A stretch of DNA of 64,000 bases from Enterococcus alcedinis (GTDB taxonomy: Bacteria > Bacillota > Bacilli > Lactobacillales > Enterococcaceae), in NCBI RefSeq assembly GCF_014635985.1, contig NZ_BMDT01000001.1:345293-409292 (forward strand), given 5' to 3'. A program made the translations under genes and the position numbers. Positions 1 to 8,155 of the stretch are shown here, piece by piece. Within the stretch, counting starts at the first letter, position 1; each line of letters opens with the position of its first letter. The notes under the pieces are model-generated. The model saw only the letters and a program-made list of their open reading frames with translations. It was not told where the DNA came from and did no database searches.

Positions 1-2
1 TC

Positions 3-686
3 CGAATTCCAAATACGATTCGCTTGGTTTTACCTGCGTATTTAACGGCTTTATTTTTGGCAATTGCTCTTGGTTTAATTGCAGGAGCTAATAAAGGGAA
101 ATTTTTGGATCGTTTAATTGATGGAATTGCCTCTATTGGAATTGCTGTACCGACTTTTTGGTTTGCCATGATTTTAATTTATTTTTTTGGTTACCGTTTA
201 AATTGGTTTTCAATTATCGGTATGCACACTGTTGGAAAAGAAGGCGATTTAGCGGACTATCTCAATCATTTCATTTTACCTTACACCACATTAACCGTGG
301 CTTTCTTTCCCGAGTTAACCCGTTATATCCGATCATCGACAAGGCAACAAGTGTCAGAAGATTATGTGATGGTTCAAAGGGCTTTTCATGCAAGTGAGTG
401 GCAAATTTTTAGTCGACACATTAGTCGTAACGTCTTAATTCCTGTAGTCACGCAAATAGGCTTAGCTCTACCGATGTTAGTGACGGGAGCCATTATTACT
501 GAAACGATTTTTGCTTGGCCAGGTGTGGGACCGTATTTAATGAGTGCTACCAAAAGTCTGGATTATCCTGTGATTATGGCGATGATGCTATTATCAGCGA
601 CTTTAGTAATCTTAGGTAACCTCTTATCGGATGTTTTATATTCGATTGTCGATCCGCGGATTCGTAAAGGAGGTTCACGAGTATGA
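3..686 (+). CDS. oppB: Oligopeptide ABC transporter permease OppB-like (5' partial)
   Basis: This is the C-terminal ~227 residues of an inner-membrane permease of the OppB/DppB class; the start lies upstream of the window and the frame is open to its edge. Several hydrophobic helices are visible, with the cytoplasmic permease loop at roughly nt 360-430 that docks the ATPases, followed by the family's typical Pro/Gly-rich segment (TETIFAWPGVGPYLM). The last 4 nt overlap the next permease gene (ATGA), showing translational coupling. With OppC it would form the pore of a peptide importer. The substrate (oligopeptide, dipeptide or nickel) cannot be told from the permease alone, and no binding protein is in the window. 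Confidence 0.9.
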   Translation, partial: RIPNTIRLVLPAYLTALFLAIALGLIAGANKGKFLDRLIDGIASIGIAVPTFWFAMILIYFFGYRLNWFSIIGMHTVGKEGDLADYLNHFILPYTTLTVAFFPELTRYIRSSTRQQVSEDYVMVQRAFHASEWQIFSRHISRNVLIPVVTQIGLALPMLVTGAIITETIFAWPGVGPYLMSATKSLDYPVIMAMMLLSATLVILGNLLSDVLYSIVDPRIRKGGSRV

Positions 687-1504
687 TAAAATTCCGAAAC
701 TTATTATTTTCCTCACCGGTTTATACTTTTTCGGTTATTTATTTAGTGTTGCTCTTTTTATTGTCGATTACGGCTCCCTTGTTACCAATAGATCCAAATG
801 CAACCAATGTCAGTAATATGTCGCAACCACCGAGTTTTGAGCATTTATTTGGAACGGATGAAGTTGGACGCGATTACTTTATTCGTGTAGTGTATGGCGG
901 ACGCGTCTCACTACTTGTCGGCGTCCTAGCAATGGTTACAGCCACCACGATTGGCACGTTTGTTGGACTTGTCTCTGGTTATTTCGGTGGATGGGTTGAT
1001 AATGTCTTGATGCGAATCGTCGATGTTTTATCTGCGATCCCTTGGCTGGTGTTGGTGATTGTTCTGAGCGTTTTCTTGCGCCCTGGTTTATCAACGATTA
1101 TTATTGTGATTGGTGGTTTTTCTTGGATGAGCATTGCACGATTGATTCGAGGCGAAACATTAGCTGCGAAAGAGCGGGAATATGTTTTGTATGGCCAGTT
1201 TATTGGGCAATCAGCCTCAACAATTATCTTTCGACATGTTTTCCCTGCTGTACTTCCGACTCTAATTGTTGCAGCTTCAGCCAGTATTTCTGGTGCGATT
1301 ATGACTGAATCAGCCTTAAGCTTTTTAGGATTGGGAATTCAACAACCGATGGCTTCGTGGGGGAGTTTATTACAAAATGCTCAAAGCAGTTTACAAAGAG
1401 CACCTTATATGGCAATTTTACCTGGAGTATTTGTTGTCCTAACGGTTTATTCCTTCAATAATTTGGGTGATATGATTAAAGCCATATTACAAAAGGAGGT
1501 TTGA
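683..1504 (+). CDS. oppC: Oligopeptide ABC transporter permease OppC-like
   Basis: This 273-residue second permease subunit has full length for the DppC/OppC family. It shows an N-terminal helix, the family's FGTDEVGRDYF motif near residue 54, and a permease loop (EREYVLYGQFIG... FRHVFPAVLP) that contacts the ATP-binding subunits. The start overlaps the upstream permease stop as ATGA. The ATPase genes follow 3 nt later, so all four genes form one operon. It should sit in the cytoplasmic membrane as a heterodimer with OppB. Family assignment is firm; the precise transported peptide is not visible. Confidence 0.92.
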   Translation: MIKFRNLLFSSPVYTFSVIYLVLLFLLSITAPLLPIDPNATNVSNMSQPPSFEHLFGTDEVGRDYFIRVVYGGRVSLLVGVLAMVTATTIGTFVGLVSGYFGGWVDNVLMRIVDVLSAIPWLVLVIVLSVFLRPGLSTIIIVIGGFSWMSIARLIRGETLAAKEREYVLYGQFIGQSASTIIFRHVFPAVLPTLIVAASASISGAIMTESALSFLGLGIQQPMASWGSLLQNAQSSLQRAPYMAILPGVFVVLTVYSFNNLGDMIKAILQKEV

Positions 1505-1507
1505 TCG

Positions 1508-2389
1508 ATGACACAAAATATTTTAGAAATCCAAGGATTACAAGCGAGCTATCATCACAAAAAAGGTTCTCAAACACTTTTAAAAGAAATTAACTTGAAG
1601 ATTCCAGAAGGACAAGTGGTCGGTATTGTAGGTGAGTCTGGTAGTGGAAAAAGTATGACTATGAAAAGTATTTTGAATATCTTGCCTGAAAATGTTGAAG
1701 CAACTTTTGAACGGTTTATTTTTGATGGTATTGAACAACAAAGTCCGAAAGAGTTACCAATTTCGATGATTTTTCAAGATCCGATGACGTCTTTGAATCC
1801 ACTAAGACGGATCGGTTATCATTTAATCGAAGTTATCCGTCGTAATCAAAAAGTCTCTAAAAAAGAGGCGGAAAAGTTAGCTATTGCGGAGTTAGAGAAG
1901 GTTGGTATTTCATTACCTGAAAAAAGAATGAAGCAATTTCCACATGAATTGTCTGGTGGGATGCGTCAACGTGTAATGATTGCGATGGCGTTACTAGCAC
2001 AGCCGAGACTTTTAATTGCCGATGAACCAACGACTGCTCTAGATGTCACTATACAAGCCCAAATACTAAGGTTAATTCAAACGTTACAAGAACAAAATAA
2101 CTTATCTGTAATTTTGGTGACACATGATCTTGGCGTTGTAGCGGGGATGTGTGATCAAATTAAAGTGATGTATCAAGGTCGAATTGTTGAAGAGGGGACG
2201 GTAGATGATATTTTTTATCATGCGCAACACCCTTACACTAAGCAACTTCTTCTAGCTGCTCATTTAGGAGATAAAGACGCGAAACTGACGACTTTTACCT
2301 ATAATGAACAATTAACGGATCATCTCATTCAAAAAGAGATTTCAGAAACACACCGAATTTGGTTAATAGCAAAGGAGATAGCGAAATGA
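1508..2389 (+). CDS. oppD: Oligopeptide ABC transporter ATP-binding protein OppD-like
   Basis: This 293-residue ATPase of the peptide importer has Walker A GESGSGKS near residue 43, Q-loop FQDPMTSLNP, signature LSGGMRQR, Walker B LLIADEPTTALD and the H-loop THDLGVV, all intact. The Opp/Dpp C-terminal extension (YHAQHPYTKQLL) is present, but the protein is shorter than many OppD (about 330-350 aa). It starts with ATG just after an AAAGGAGG site in the end of oppC. It overlaps oppF by 4 nt. It pairs with OppF to drive uptake. Confidence 0.93.
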   Translation: MTQNILEIQGLQASYHHKKGSQTLLKEINLKIPEGQVVGIVGESGSGKSMTMKSILNILPENVEATFERFIFDGIEQQSPKELPISMIFQDPMTSLNPLRRIGYHLIEVIRRNQKVSKKEAEKLAIAELEKVGISLPEKRMKQFPHELSGGMRQRVMIAMALLAQPRLLIADEPTTALDVTIQAQILRLIQTLQEQNNLSVILVTHDLGVVAGMCDQIKVMYQGRIVEEGTVDDIFYHAQHPYTKQLLLAAHLGDKDAKLTTFTYNEQLTDHLIQKEISETHRIWLIAKEIAK

Positions 2390-3273
2390 CGGAGTTGCTA
2401 CGTGTCGAGCAGGCGAATAAGATTTTTAGTACAAAAAACTGGCGTGGGCAAGTGAGTGAAGTTCATGCAGTCGATGATGTCTCTTTGACGATCCATCAAG
2501 GAGAAACGCTTGGTTTAGTTGGTGAGTCGGGGAGTGGGAAGACTACCTTAGGACGAAGTATTTTAAACTTAGAACAATTGACTTCGGGGCGTGTTTTTTT
2601 TGAAGGGCAGGAACTATCACAGTTGTCAAAAAGTGAACAAAAGACCTTCTATCAAAAAATGCAAATCATCTTTCAAGATCCGTATTCTGCATTGAATCCA
2701 AAAATGAGTGCATTAGAGCTTGTGATGGAACCTTTACTGACAGATTCAAAAGAAGAAGCGCAGAAAAAAGCGCAAGAAATACTTGAAACAGTTGGGATTA
2801 AAGGAGAAGCGATTCATAAACTACCACGGTCATTTAGTGGCGGTCAACGCCAAAGAATTGGTATTGCACGTGCGGTTGTTAATCGACCGGCTTTTATTTT
2901 ATGTGATGAGCCGACCTCAGCGCTAGATGTCTCAATTCAAGGACAAATTATTCAATTGTTAAAAGTATTACAGCAAGAATTTCGCTTATCTTATTTGTTT
3001 ATTTCACATGATTTATCTGTGATTCGTCATATATCTGATCGAATTGCTGTCATGTATCAAGGGAAACTTGTTGAATTGGCACCGACAAAAGAATTATTCG
3101 AAAATCCGCAGCATTTATACACAAAAAAATTATTGGCTGCAGCACCAATTGCGGATCCTAAATTAGCTCGTCAAGCGATGAAGCAAAAAGTGATTCAACA
3201 AAAAATCGAGTTATCACAGAAATTTGAATGGAAAGAAGTGGCTGATAATCATTTTGTTCGCATTGATCAATGA
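2386..3273 (+). CDS. oppF: Oligopeptide ABC transporter ATP-binding protein OppF-like
   Basis: This is the second ATPase of the transporter, 295 residues. Walker A GESGSGKT, Q-loop FQDPYSALNP, signature FSGGQRQRIGIARA, Walker [13 protein letters not shown] and the H-loop SHDLSVI are complete. The start chosen is ATG 2386, preceded by AAAGGAGAT and overlapping the oppD stop as ATGA; an in-frame TTG at 2359 lies too far upstream and has no site. The gene is the last of the operon and is followed within 15 nt by a strong terminator hairpin. Confidence 0.93.
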   Translation: MTELLRVEQANKIFSTKNWRGQVSEVHAVDDVSLTIHQGETLGLVGESGSGKTTLGRSILNLEQLTSGRVFFEGQELSQLSKSEQKTFYQKMQIIFQDPYSALNPKMSALELVMEPLLTDSKEEAQKKAQEILETVGIKGEAIHKLPRSFSGGQRQRIGIARAVVNRPAFILCDEPTSALDVSIQGQIIQLLKVLQQEFRLSYLFISHDLSVIRHISDRIAVMYQGKLVELAPTKELFENPQHLYTKKLLAAAPIADPKLARQAMKQKVIQQKIELSQKFEWKEVADNHFVRIDQ

Positions 3274-3283
3274 TAATTTGCGG

Positions 3284-3331
3284 AAAAAATCCAGTATCTT
3301 TACGAAATTTCGTAAAGATACTGGATTTTTT
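3284..3331. terminator. Bidirectional intrinsic terminator, opp operon / DUF3784-like gene
   Basis: A perfect 48-nt palindrome: an arm AAAAAATCCAGTATCTTTAC extended by GAAA, then its exact complement ending in TTTTTT. Having A and T runs on both flanks, it can terminate the rightward opp operon and the leftward operon that converges on it. Confidence 0.93.
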
Positions 3332-3608
3332 ATTGAACCATTTTTATTTGAACATAAATAATTTGAAGAATAATTACGGCAAGAGCACCAATTGCGAGCG
3401 GTTCGGCAAACGGCACACGAATCAGACCGGCTAATAGTAACAAAGCACCTAGTATGGCATAGGTAAAGCCGACCATTTTAGCTAGCTTCTCTTTATCGGC
3501 TACGCGTTTCTCGTTATAACCAGCTAAAATCCAGAGTGCTTTTTTGACTCCAATCAAATAACCAGAGAAAAGTAAATAACTTCCTAAAAGAATAATTTCT
3601 ATTGTCAT
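3330..3608 (-). CDS. Small membrane protein, DUF3784-like
   Basis: This 92-residue protein has three predicted membrane segments (residues ~3-20, 46-64, 68-88). A cytoplasmic stretch LWILAGYNEKRVADKEKL after the first helix resembles the DUF3784 family seen in Firmicutes. The start ATG at 3608 follows a GGAGG site (ATAGGAGGATCGAT on the minus strand). It is the last gene of a three-gene leftward operon headed by an XRE regulator and closed by the palindromic terminator at 3284-3331. The function is unknown; families like this often appear beside small HTH regulators. Confidence 0.7.
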   Translation of the reverse strand: MTIEIILLGSYLLFSGYLIGVKKALWILAGYNEKRVADKEKLAKMVGFTYAILGALLLLAGLIRVPFAEPLAIGALAVIILQIIYVQIKMVQ

Positions 3609-3618
3609 ATCGATCCTC

Positions 3619-3981
3619 CTATAATTTTTTCATAATTGTTGGTATCAAGTAAAAAGGAATAATCAAAGTCGCGATTAAATATAAAATGATAAATGTTGGA
3701 CTGATGTTAATCCTCAAAAGTGCAGACTGATTGATCAACAGAATCCCAAGTAAAAGAGAGTTAAGCAAATAAACGGTACGTAGTGACCATTTGCTAATGT
3801 TAGCTTCAACGCGTTCATCATACTCAACATTGTTATCAATACCTTTGTGTCGTTGATATTTAGCGTAAACGACTAGACAGATGAGTATGCCGACGATTAA
3901 TTTTGAAGATAGTGAATCGCCAACTAAGCGAAGTGCAATAATAAGTGCAATGAGTGGCAAGTAGGTAATAATTGTTTTCAT
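3619..3981 (-). CDS. Four-helix membrane protein, DUF2178-like, partner of XRE regulator
   Basis: This 120-residue protein is mostly hydrophobic, with about four membrane segments and a charged central loop (YQRHKGIDNNVEYDERVEAN). The length, helix layout and the DERV segment resemble DUF2178-type proteins, which commonly sit directly behind a small XRE regulator. I start it at ATG 3981, which has GGAGGAATCTAT directly upstream and overlaps the regulator stop as ATGA, rather than at the in-frame ATG at 3999. Coupled translation suggests it works with, or is controlled together with, the HTH protein. The biochemical role is unknown. Confidence 0.65.
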   Translation of the reverse strand: MKTIITYLPLIALIIALRLVGDSLSSKLIVGILICLVVYAKYQRHKGIDNNVEYDERVEANISKWSLRTVYLLNSLLLGILLINQSALLRINISPTFIILYLIATLIIPFYLIPTIMKKL

Positions 3982-4196
3982 ATAGATTCCTCCATCCAAA
4001 AAAGTTGATCAATTGATGTATTCAAAGCTTTGGCGATGAGCAAACACACTCTAATTGTTGGATTGTATTTGTTGTTTTCGATTAAGTGCATTGTTTGTCG
4101 AGTGACACCGACTTGTTTCGCCAAATCATTTTGTGTCATATTCCCTTGTGCGAGTCGTAGCTGTTTTACTTGGTTTCTTACTTGAATATCTTTCAT
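3978..4196 (-). CDS. Small XRE-family transcriptional regulator
   Basis: This 72-residue protein is a single helix-turn-helix domain (MTQNDLAKQVGVTRQTMHLIENNKYNP) of the compact type seen in stand-alone XRE regulators. The chosen start is ATG 4196 with TGGAGGTTCATGTC before it. The frame is open further upstream to 4292, but that stretch covers the palindromic operator and has no initiation site. It heads a leftward operon with two membrane-protein genes. Paired 16-bp palindromes just upstream (4222-4259) suggest autoregulation. Confidence 0.85.
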   Translation of the reverse strand: MKDIQVRNQVKQLRLAQGNMTQNDLAKQVGVTRQTMHLIENNKYNPTIRVCLLIAKALNTSIDQLFWMEESI

Positions 4197-4221
4197 GACA
4201 TGAACCTCCATTGATGTAATG

Positions 4222-4260
4222 GTAACATATATGTTACTTAAAGGTAAAGTATATGTTACA
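4222..4260 (-). promoter_or_regulatory. Tandem palindromic operator upstream of XRE gene
   Basis: GTAACATATATGTTAC (4222-4237) is a perfect 16-bp palindrome. A second imperfect copy, GTAAAGTATATGTTAC (4244-4259), has its centre 22 bp away, two helical turns. Position directly upstream of the XRE gene suggests it is that regulator's operator; binding itself is inferred. Confidence 0.7.
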
Positions 4261-4267
4261 TAATATT

Positions 4268-4301
4268 GAAATAAAAAAACAAACGAATACATATTCGTTT
4301 G
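4268..4301 (-). terminator. Intrinsic terminator of the YiiX-like gene
   Basis: CAAACGAATA-CA-TATTCGTTTG forms a perfect 10-bp stem. On the minus strand it is followed by TTTTTTTATTT. It lies 2 nt past the end of the leftward papain-fold gene and insulates the XRE operon. Confidence 0.9.
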
Positions 4302-4302
4302 C

Positions 4303-4890
4303 CTATTGAATCGTTTGAGGTAAAAAGTGACGAGTCAGCGTTTCTTTATGACCGTAATTTCGAATTTTACCACAATAAATAATTTTAGGTTCTGTTAATT
4401 TCAAATAATCATGTGGGCGAATTAAGGTTTCTGGCTTATCAAATAAGGTGATACCAGATGTATTTAGGACTTCCGTAACAAATTGAGAACAAAAATATTT
4501 ATTTTTCCGCTTAATATCTATACCTAAATCGCAATAAATTAATCCAATCAAACTATAGCGATAAATATCTTGTTTTGCTTTAAATGCCGAAATCTTTTTT
4601 CTTATTCTCTTCCATTGTTTTTCAGTTACGGGAATTTTTAGAACAATAATTCGAGTATTGCCGAATTTTTTATAAAACCCACTACTTTTACTTTCTTTGA
4701 CGAAGCCCGAAGAAAAGACATGCCAATACGTTTTTCGACCAAATGAGTAGATTCGCTCTAAATCCTCGTCTAAAGAAATCGAACAATGGTTATAGCTGAC
4801 GCCTAGTTTTTTTTGAATAATTCTACCTAGAACAGTGTCCGTACCCGATAGGACAACATAGACGTGCTTATTTAGTGTTTCTACCAACAA
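4303..4890 (-). CDS. Permuted papain-fold (YiiX/NlpC-P60-like) hydrolase family protein
   Basis: This 195-residue protein has no signal peptide. The order of motifs fits the circularly permuted NlpC/P60-papain superfamily: an N-terminal SGTDTVLGRI loop, a candidate catalytic His in YNHCSISLD (near residue 35), and a candidate catalytic Cys in YFCSQFVTEVL (near residue 133) that heads a helix. Such proteins act as cysteine peptidases, amidases or acyltransferases, often on lipids or peptidoglycan; no substrate can be assigned here. It has its own GGAGG start site (ATG 4890) and terminator, so it is monocistronic. Confidence 0.65.
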   Translation of the reverse strand: MLVETLNKHVYVVLSGTDTVLGRIIQKKLGVSYNHCSISLDEDLERIYSFGRKTYWHVFSSGFVKESKSSGFYKKFGNTRIIVLKIPVTEKQWKRIRKKISAFKAKQDIYRYSLIGLIYCDLGIDIKRKNKYFCSQFVTEVLNTSGITLFDKPETLIRPHDYLKLTEPKIIYCGKIRNYGHKETLTRHFLPQTIQ

Positions 4891-4998
4891 TTTCTCCTCC
4901 CTGTTATTTTAATAATTGTCTTATGAGATAAGCCAATTGAGGGATAACAGTTTTTAAGACCATTGTTTTAATTATAGGTGACTGCGCGAAAAAAAGAT

Positions 4999-5188
4999 AT
5001 GACAAAATAAAAAATAAATTGCTATAATGAAGAATAGGAATCAATCAGGATGAGCACGGGGGAAAATTCAAGATACATTGGTGTTAGTTGTTACTCCAAG
5101 TATGAATAAATTTAACGTCTTGTTAGAGTTAATACTTTTTCACATTGCCACTGTTTGAGATGAAGAGTAAAAGAAAGAGGCGAACTAA
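4999..5188 (+). promoter_or_regulatory. Promoter and ~155-nt leader of DUF2200/tag operon
   Basis: ATGACA (4999-5004), an 18-bp spacer and TATAAT (5023-5028) give a likely sigma-A promoter in the 298-bp gap before DUF2200. The leader is long; I see no riboswitch class I can name and no intrinsic terminator inside it. Confidence 0.55.
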
Positions 5189-5548
5189 ATGAAGAAACAC
5201 CGTATTTATACAATGACGGTTGCTAGTGTCTACCCGCTATATTTAACGAAAGTGGAGAAAAAAGGACGAACAAAAGAAGAAGTGGATCAAGTTTTTCGAT
5301 GGTTAACGGGCTATACACAAGAGGCTATCGATCAGCATTTAGCCGCTGAGACTAATTTTGAAGACTTTTTTGCGCAAGCGCCGAAGTTGAATGCCAATCG
5401 TTCACTAATTAAAGGAATGATTTGTGGCGTTCGAATTGAAGAAATAGAGGAACCTTTAATGCGAGAAGTCCGTTATTTGGATAAATTAATTGATGAGCTT
5501 GCTAAAGGTAAAAAAATGGAAAAGATTCTACGGTCATCGATAGACTAA
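5189..5548 (+). CDS. DUF2200 family protein
   Basis: This 119-residue cytosolic protein has the DUF2200 pattern at its N-terminus ([20 protein letters not shown]) followed by [10 protein letters not shown] and WLTGYTQ. The start ATG 5189 has an AAAGAAAGAGG site. The gene lies immediately upstream of tag and is probably cotranscribed. The family is widespread and small, and I know of no defined function. Family assignment is by sequence recognition only. Confidence 0.8.
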   Translation: MKKHRIYTMTVASVYPLYLTKVEKKGRTKEEVDQVFRWLTGYTQEAIDQHLAAETNFEDFFAQAPKLNANRSLIKGMICGVRIEEIEEPLMREVRYLDKLIDELAKGKKMEKILRSSID

Positions 5549-5575
5549 TAGAGATAGATGAAAGAAGTGATAAGA

Positions 5576-6124
5576 ATGCGCTGTGAATGGGCAAATGGAA
5601 GTGTATTAGAACAAGAATATCATGACCATGAATGGGGGAAAGAAACTCACGATGATCAACAGCTTTTTGAGATGTTGGTACTTGAGAATATGCAATCTGG
5701 TTTAAGTTGGTCAACGATTTTAAACAAAAGAGAAAATTTTCGTCAAGCTTTTGACAATTTCGAGATTCAAAAAGTGGCTCAATATAATGAGGATAAATTT
5801 GTAGAATTAATGAACAATGCTGGGATCGTTCGGCACTCGTTAAAAATTAAAGCAGCGATTCATAATGCGCAATTAATTTTAGCGATTCAGGAAGAATACG
5901 GTAGTTTCGATGCTTATTTTTGGGGGTTCACTCAACATAAGGTGAAAAATAATCCTTGGAAAACGATCGTTGAAGTACCTGCGACAACGGAATTATCAGA
6001 TGAAATTAGTCGAAAAATGAAAAAAAGAGGTTTTAAATTTATTGGTAGTACAACCGTTTATGCCTTTATGCAAGCTATAGGAATGGTCAATGATCATCTG
6101 ATTACTTGCGAGTTCAAAAAATAA
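5576..6124 (+). CDS. tag: DNA-3-methyladenine glycosylase I
   Basis: This base-excision repair enzyme removes 3-methyladenine from alkylated DNA. Its 182 residues match the Tag family. The N-terminus is MRCEWANG with zinc ligand Cys3, followed by YHDHEWG, the helix LFEMLVLENMQSGLSW that carries the catalytic-pocket Glu/Trp, and C-terminal HLITC with the remaining His/Cys zinc ligands. I prefer ATG 5576 because family members begin M-x-RCxW and AGAAG lies 8 nt upstream; an in-frame ATG at 5558 would add six residues. It probably shares a transcript with DUF2200 and the broken DUF4256 gene. Confidence 0.93.
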   Translation: MRCEWANGSVLEQEYHDHEWGKETHDDQQLFEMLVLENMQSGLSWSTILNKRENFRQAFDNFEIQKVAQYNEDKFVELMNNAGIVRHSLKIKAAIHNAQLILAIQEEYGSFDAYFWGFTQHKVKNNPWKTIVEVPATTELSDEISRKMKKRGFKFIGSTTVYAFMQAIGMVNDHLITCEFKK

Positions 6125-6136
6125 GGAGAGACAAAA

Positions 6137-6691
6137 ATGACGCAAGAGGAAATCCATTTAGAGAACTTAGTGGAAAGACTAAAGGAACGATTTTTAGAAC
6201 ATACTAATCGACATGAAAACATGTCTTGGGAAAAGGTTGAAGCGGCACTAAAAAAACATCCCGAATCCTTAGAAACACTATTAATGATGGAAAGAACTGG
6301 TGGCGAGCCAGATGTTGTCGCAATGGATGATCAAGGGTATCTTTTTTATGATTGTTCATGAGAATCACCAAAAGATCGGAGGAGTTATTGTTACGATGAA
6401 GCGGCACTTGTTGCTCGAAAAAAACATAAACCCGAAGATAGTGCAATGAATTGTGCAAAAAAAATGGGTATTGTGATGCTCTCAGAAGAAGAATATGATT
6501 ATTTACAAACACTTGGTTCTTTTGATTTAAAGACTTCTAGTTGGCTAAGAACACCGAATGAAGTGCGAGAGTTAGGTGGCGCATTATTTGGTGATAAACG
6601 CTATAATCGAACGTTTACTTACCATAATGGTGCAGATTCATATTACGCAGCTCGGGGGTTCCGTGGGAAAACGACCGTACCTTATTCGTGA
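6137..6691 (+). pseudogene. DUF4256 family protein interrupted by an in-frame TGA
   Basis: Residues 1-74 (ending YLFYDCS) and the continuation after the stop (ESPKDRRSYCYDEAAL... TSSWLRTP... GGALFGDKRYN... YYAARGFRG) are in the same frame and together match one full-length (~184 aa) DUF4256 protein. Only a TGA at 6359-6361 separates them. Both halves keep the conserved motifs (MERTGGEPDVV upstream), so the lesion looks recent: a single nonsense change rather than decay. The start has AAGGAGAG. It could be a pseudogene, a sequencing error, or rarely readthrough; TGA serves as an ordinary stop in neighbouring genes. Confidence 0.85.
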
Positions 6692-6785
6692 ATTCTTCAT
6701 AGAAAAGTCAAAAACCTTGCTTACACTAAATAAGTAATAAAAAGCTTGTTTTATTGCACTACAATCGTTGAAAGGATGTTTGAAG

Positions 6786-8003
6786 TTGGTAGTCTTGAAA
6801 TTTTTATTGGTATTAGCTCTTGCATTTATGCTGGGAAAGGTGGTTACAAAATTTAAAATGCCTGCCATTTTAGGTTGGTTACTAGCAGGTATGGCTTTAG
6901 GACCACATGCGTTTGGTTTGATGGGGGAATCACTATTAGCGGCTAATTGGTATAAGATACTCTTGAGTTTACTTGAGTGTGGTGTCGGATTGATGATTGG
7001 TACTGAATTGGTTTTAAAAGACTTAAAAAAATCAGGTAAGCAAATCTTGCTTACAACATTGACTCAATCCCTAGGGGCGTTTGCAGTTGTGACACTCTCT
7101 TTTTCAATTATTTTTTATTTTACAAATATACCGATTTATTTAGCATTTATCTTTGGTAGTATTGCATTGGCAACAGCGCCTGCACCGGCTCTATCGATTG
7201 TTCGAGAATTTAAAACAAACGGGCCAGTCACTAAAACTCTGATACCAATGGCTGTTTTAGACGACGTGGTTGCTTTAATTGTTTTTTTCAGTATAAATGG
7301 ACTGATTACTGCGACTAAAAGTGGGGATTCATCGAATTCTCTTTTTTCTACGTTAGCTATTATGATTGTTCTGCCAGTAATTATTGGTGCAATCGTTGGC
7401 TATATTTCTAGTTTTTTATTAAAGCAAGAAATGTCTAAGATTAAAACGCAAATGATTCTGGTCTTTTTTATTGTCATCGCAGGATCCGTTGGTATTTATA
7501 TTAACCAAGAATTATTAAGTGAACCAATGATTAACTTTATGTTAATCGGTATGGCTTTTTCAGCCGTTTTTGCGAATCTTGTTTCCAAGGAACGACTATA
7601 TCAAATTATGGAAGCATTTAATCCGATTTTGGGAATTTCATTATTAGTTGTCATTGTGAATTTGGGTGCACCCCTTGATTATCACCTAATCTTAGGTGCA
7701 GGTATCTTTACGCTCGTTTATATCGTTTCTCGGGCTTTTGGTAAATATAGTGGTGCGTTTATTGGGGCGAAAGCGACAGGAATGCCTCAAACAGTTCAAA
7801 AATATTTAGGTTTAACTCTATTACCCCATTCCGGTGTTTCTTTGGTATTTACGGGGATTGCGGTGAATTCATTAAACACTTTTGACGCTGAATCTGCCGT
7901 TGTTATTCAAGGAACAATTGCTGCGGCAGCGATATTAAATGAAATCATTGCCGTAATTATTGCTAAAAAAGCCTTTGAATGGTCTGGAGAAATGCCGAAA
8001 TAA
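6786..8003 (+). CDS. CPA2-family cation:proton antiporter
   Basis: This is a ~405-residue polytopic membrane protein with 11-13 hydrophobic segments and the Na+/H+ exchanger (Kef/NapA-like) pattern. Features include KMPAILGWLLAGMALGP near the N-terminus, ATAPAPALSIVREF, and LDDVVALIVF, which carries the paired Asp residues expected for ion exchange. There is no C-terminal TrkA-N domain. The start is uncertain: TTG 6786 lies 9 nt after AAAGGA, and in-frame TTG 6768 and 6780 are less well placed. It should exchange Na+ or K+ for protons in the cell membrane. The ion is not determinable here. Confidence 0.85.
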   Translation: MVVLKFLLVLALAFMLGKVVTKFKMPAILGWLLAGMALGPHAFGLMGESLLAANWYKILLSLLECGVGLMIGTELVLKDLKKSGKQILLTTLTQSLGAFAVVTLSFSIIFYFTNIPIYLAFIFGSIALATAPAPALSIVREFKTNGPVTKTLIPMAVLDDVVALIVFFSINGLITATKSGDSSNSLFSTLAIMIVLPVIIGAIVGYISSFLLKQEMSKIKTQMILVFFIVIAGSVGIYINQELLSEPMINFMLIGMAFSAVFANLVSKERLYQIMEAFNPILGISLLVVIVNLGAPLDYHLILGAGIFTLVYIVSRAFGKYSGAFIGAKATGMPQTVQKYLGLTLLPHSGVSLVFTGIAVNSLNTFDAESAVVIQGTIAAAAILNEIIAVIIAKKAFEWSGEMPK

Positions 8004-8007
8004 CAAA

Positions 8008-8053
8008 AACAACTAATCAGTGAGTTGAAGATTACTCATTGATTAGTTTTTTT
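8008..8053 (+). terminator. Intrinsic terminator after antiporter
   Basis: AACTAATCAGTGAGT pairs with ACTCATTGATTAGTT (15 bp with one wobble) and is followed by a run of seven T residues. Confidence 0.93.
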
Positions 8054-8155
8054 GTATAATGAAAGAAAACCTTCTACAAATACAAAGTTTATGTTATGCT
8101 TATAAACGGTTTTGATGTATGTTTATACATTTATGTTGAAAGGAATGAATAAAAC

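Noticed and set aside
5041-5188. Riboswitch in the leader of the DUF2200/tag operon.
   Set aside because: No known aptamer core and no terminator/antiterminator pair could be recognised.
6359-6361. Selenocysteine or recoded Trp at the TGA of the DUF4256 gene.
   Set aside because: No SECIS-like hairpin directly after the codon is evident, TGA is a normal stop in nearby genes, and I know of no reason for Sec at this position.
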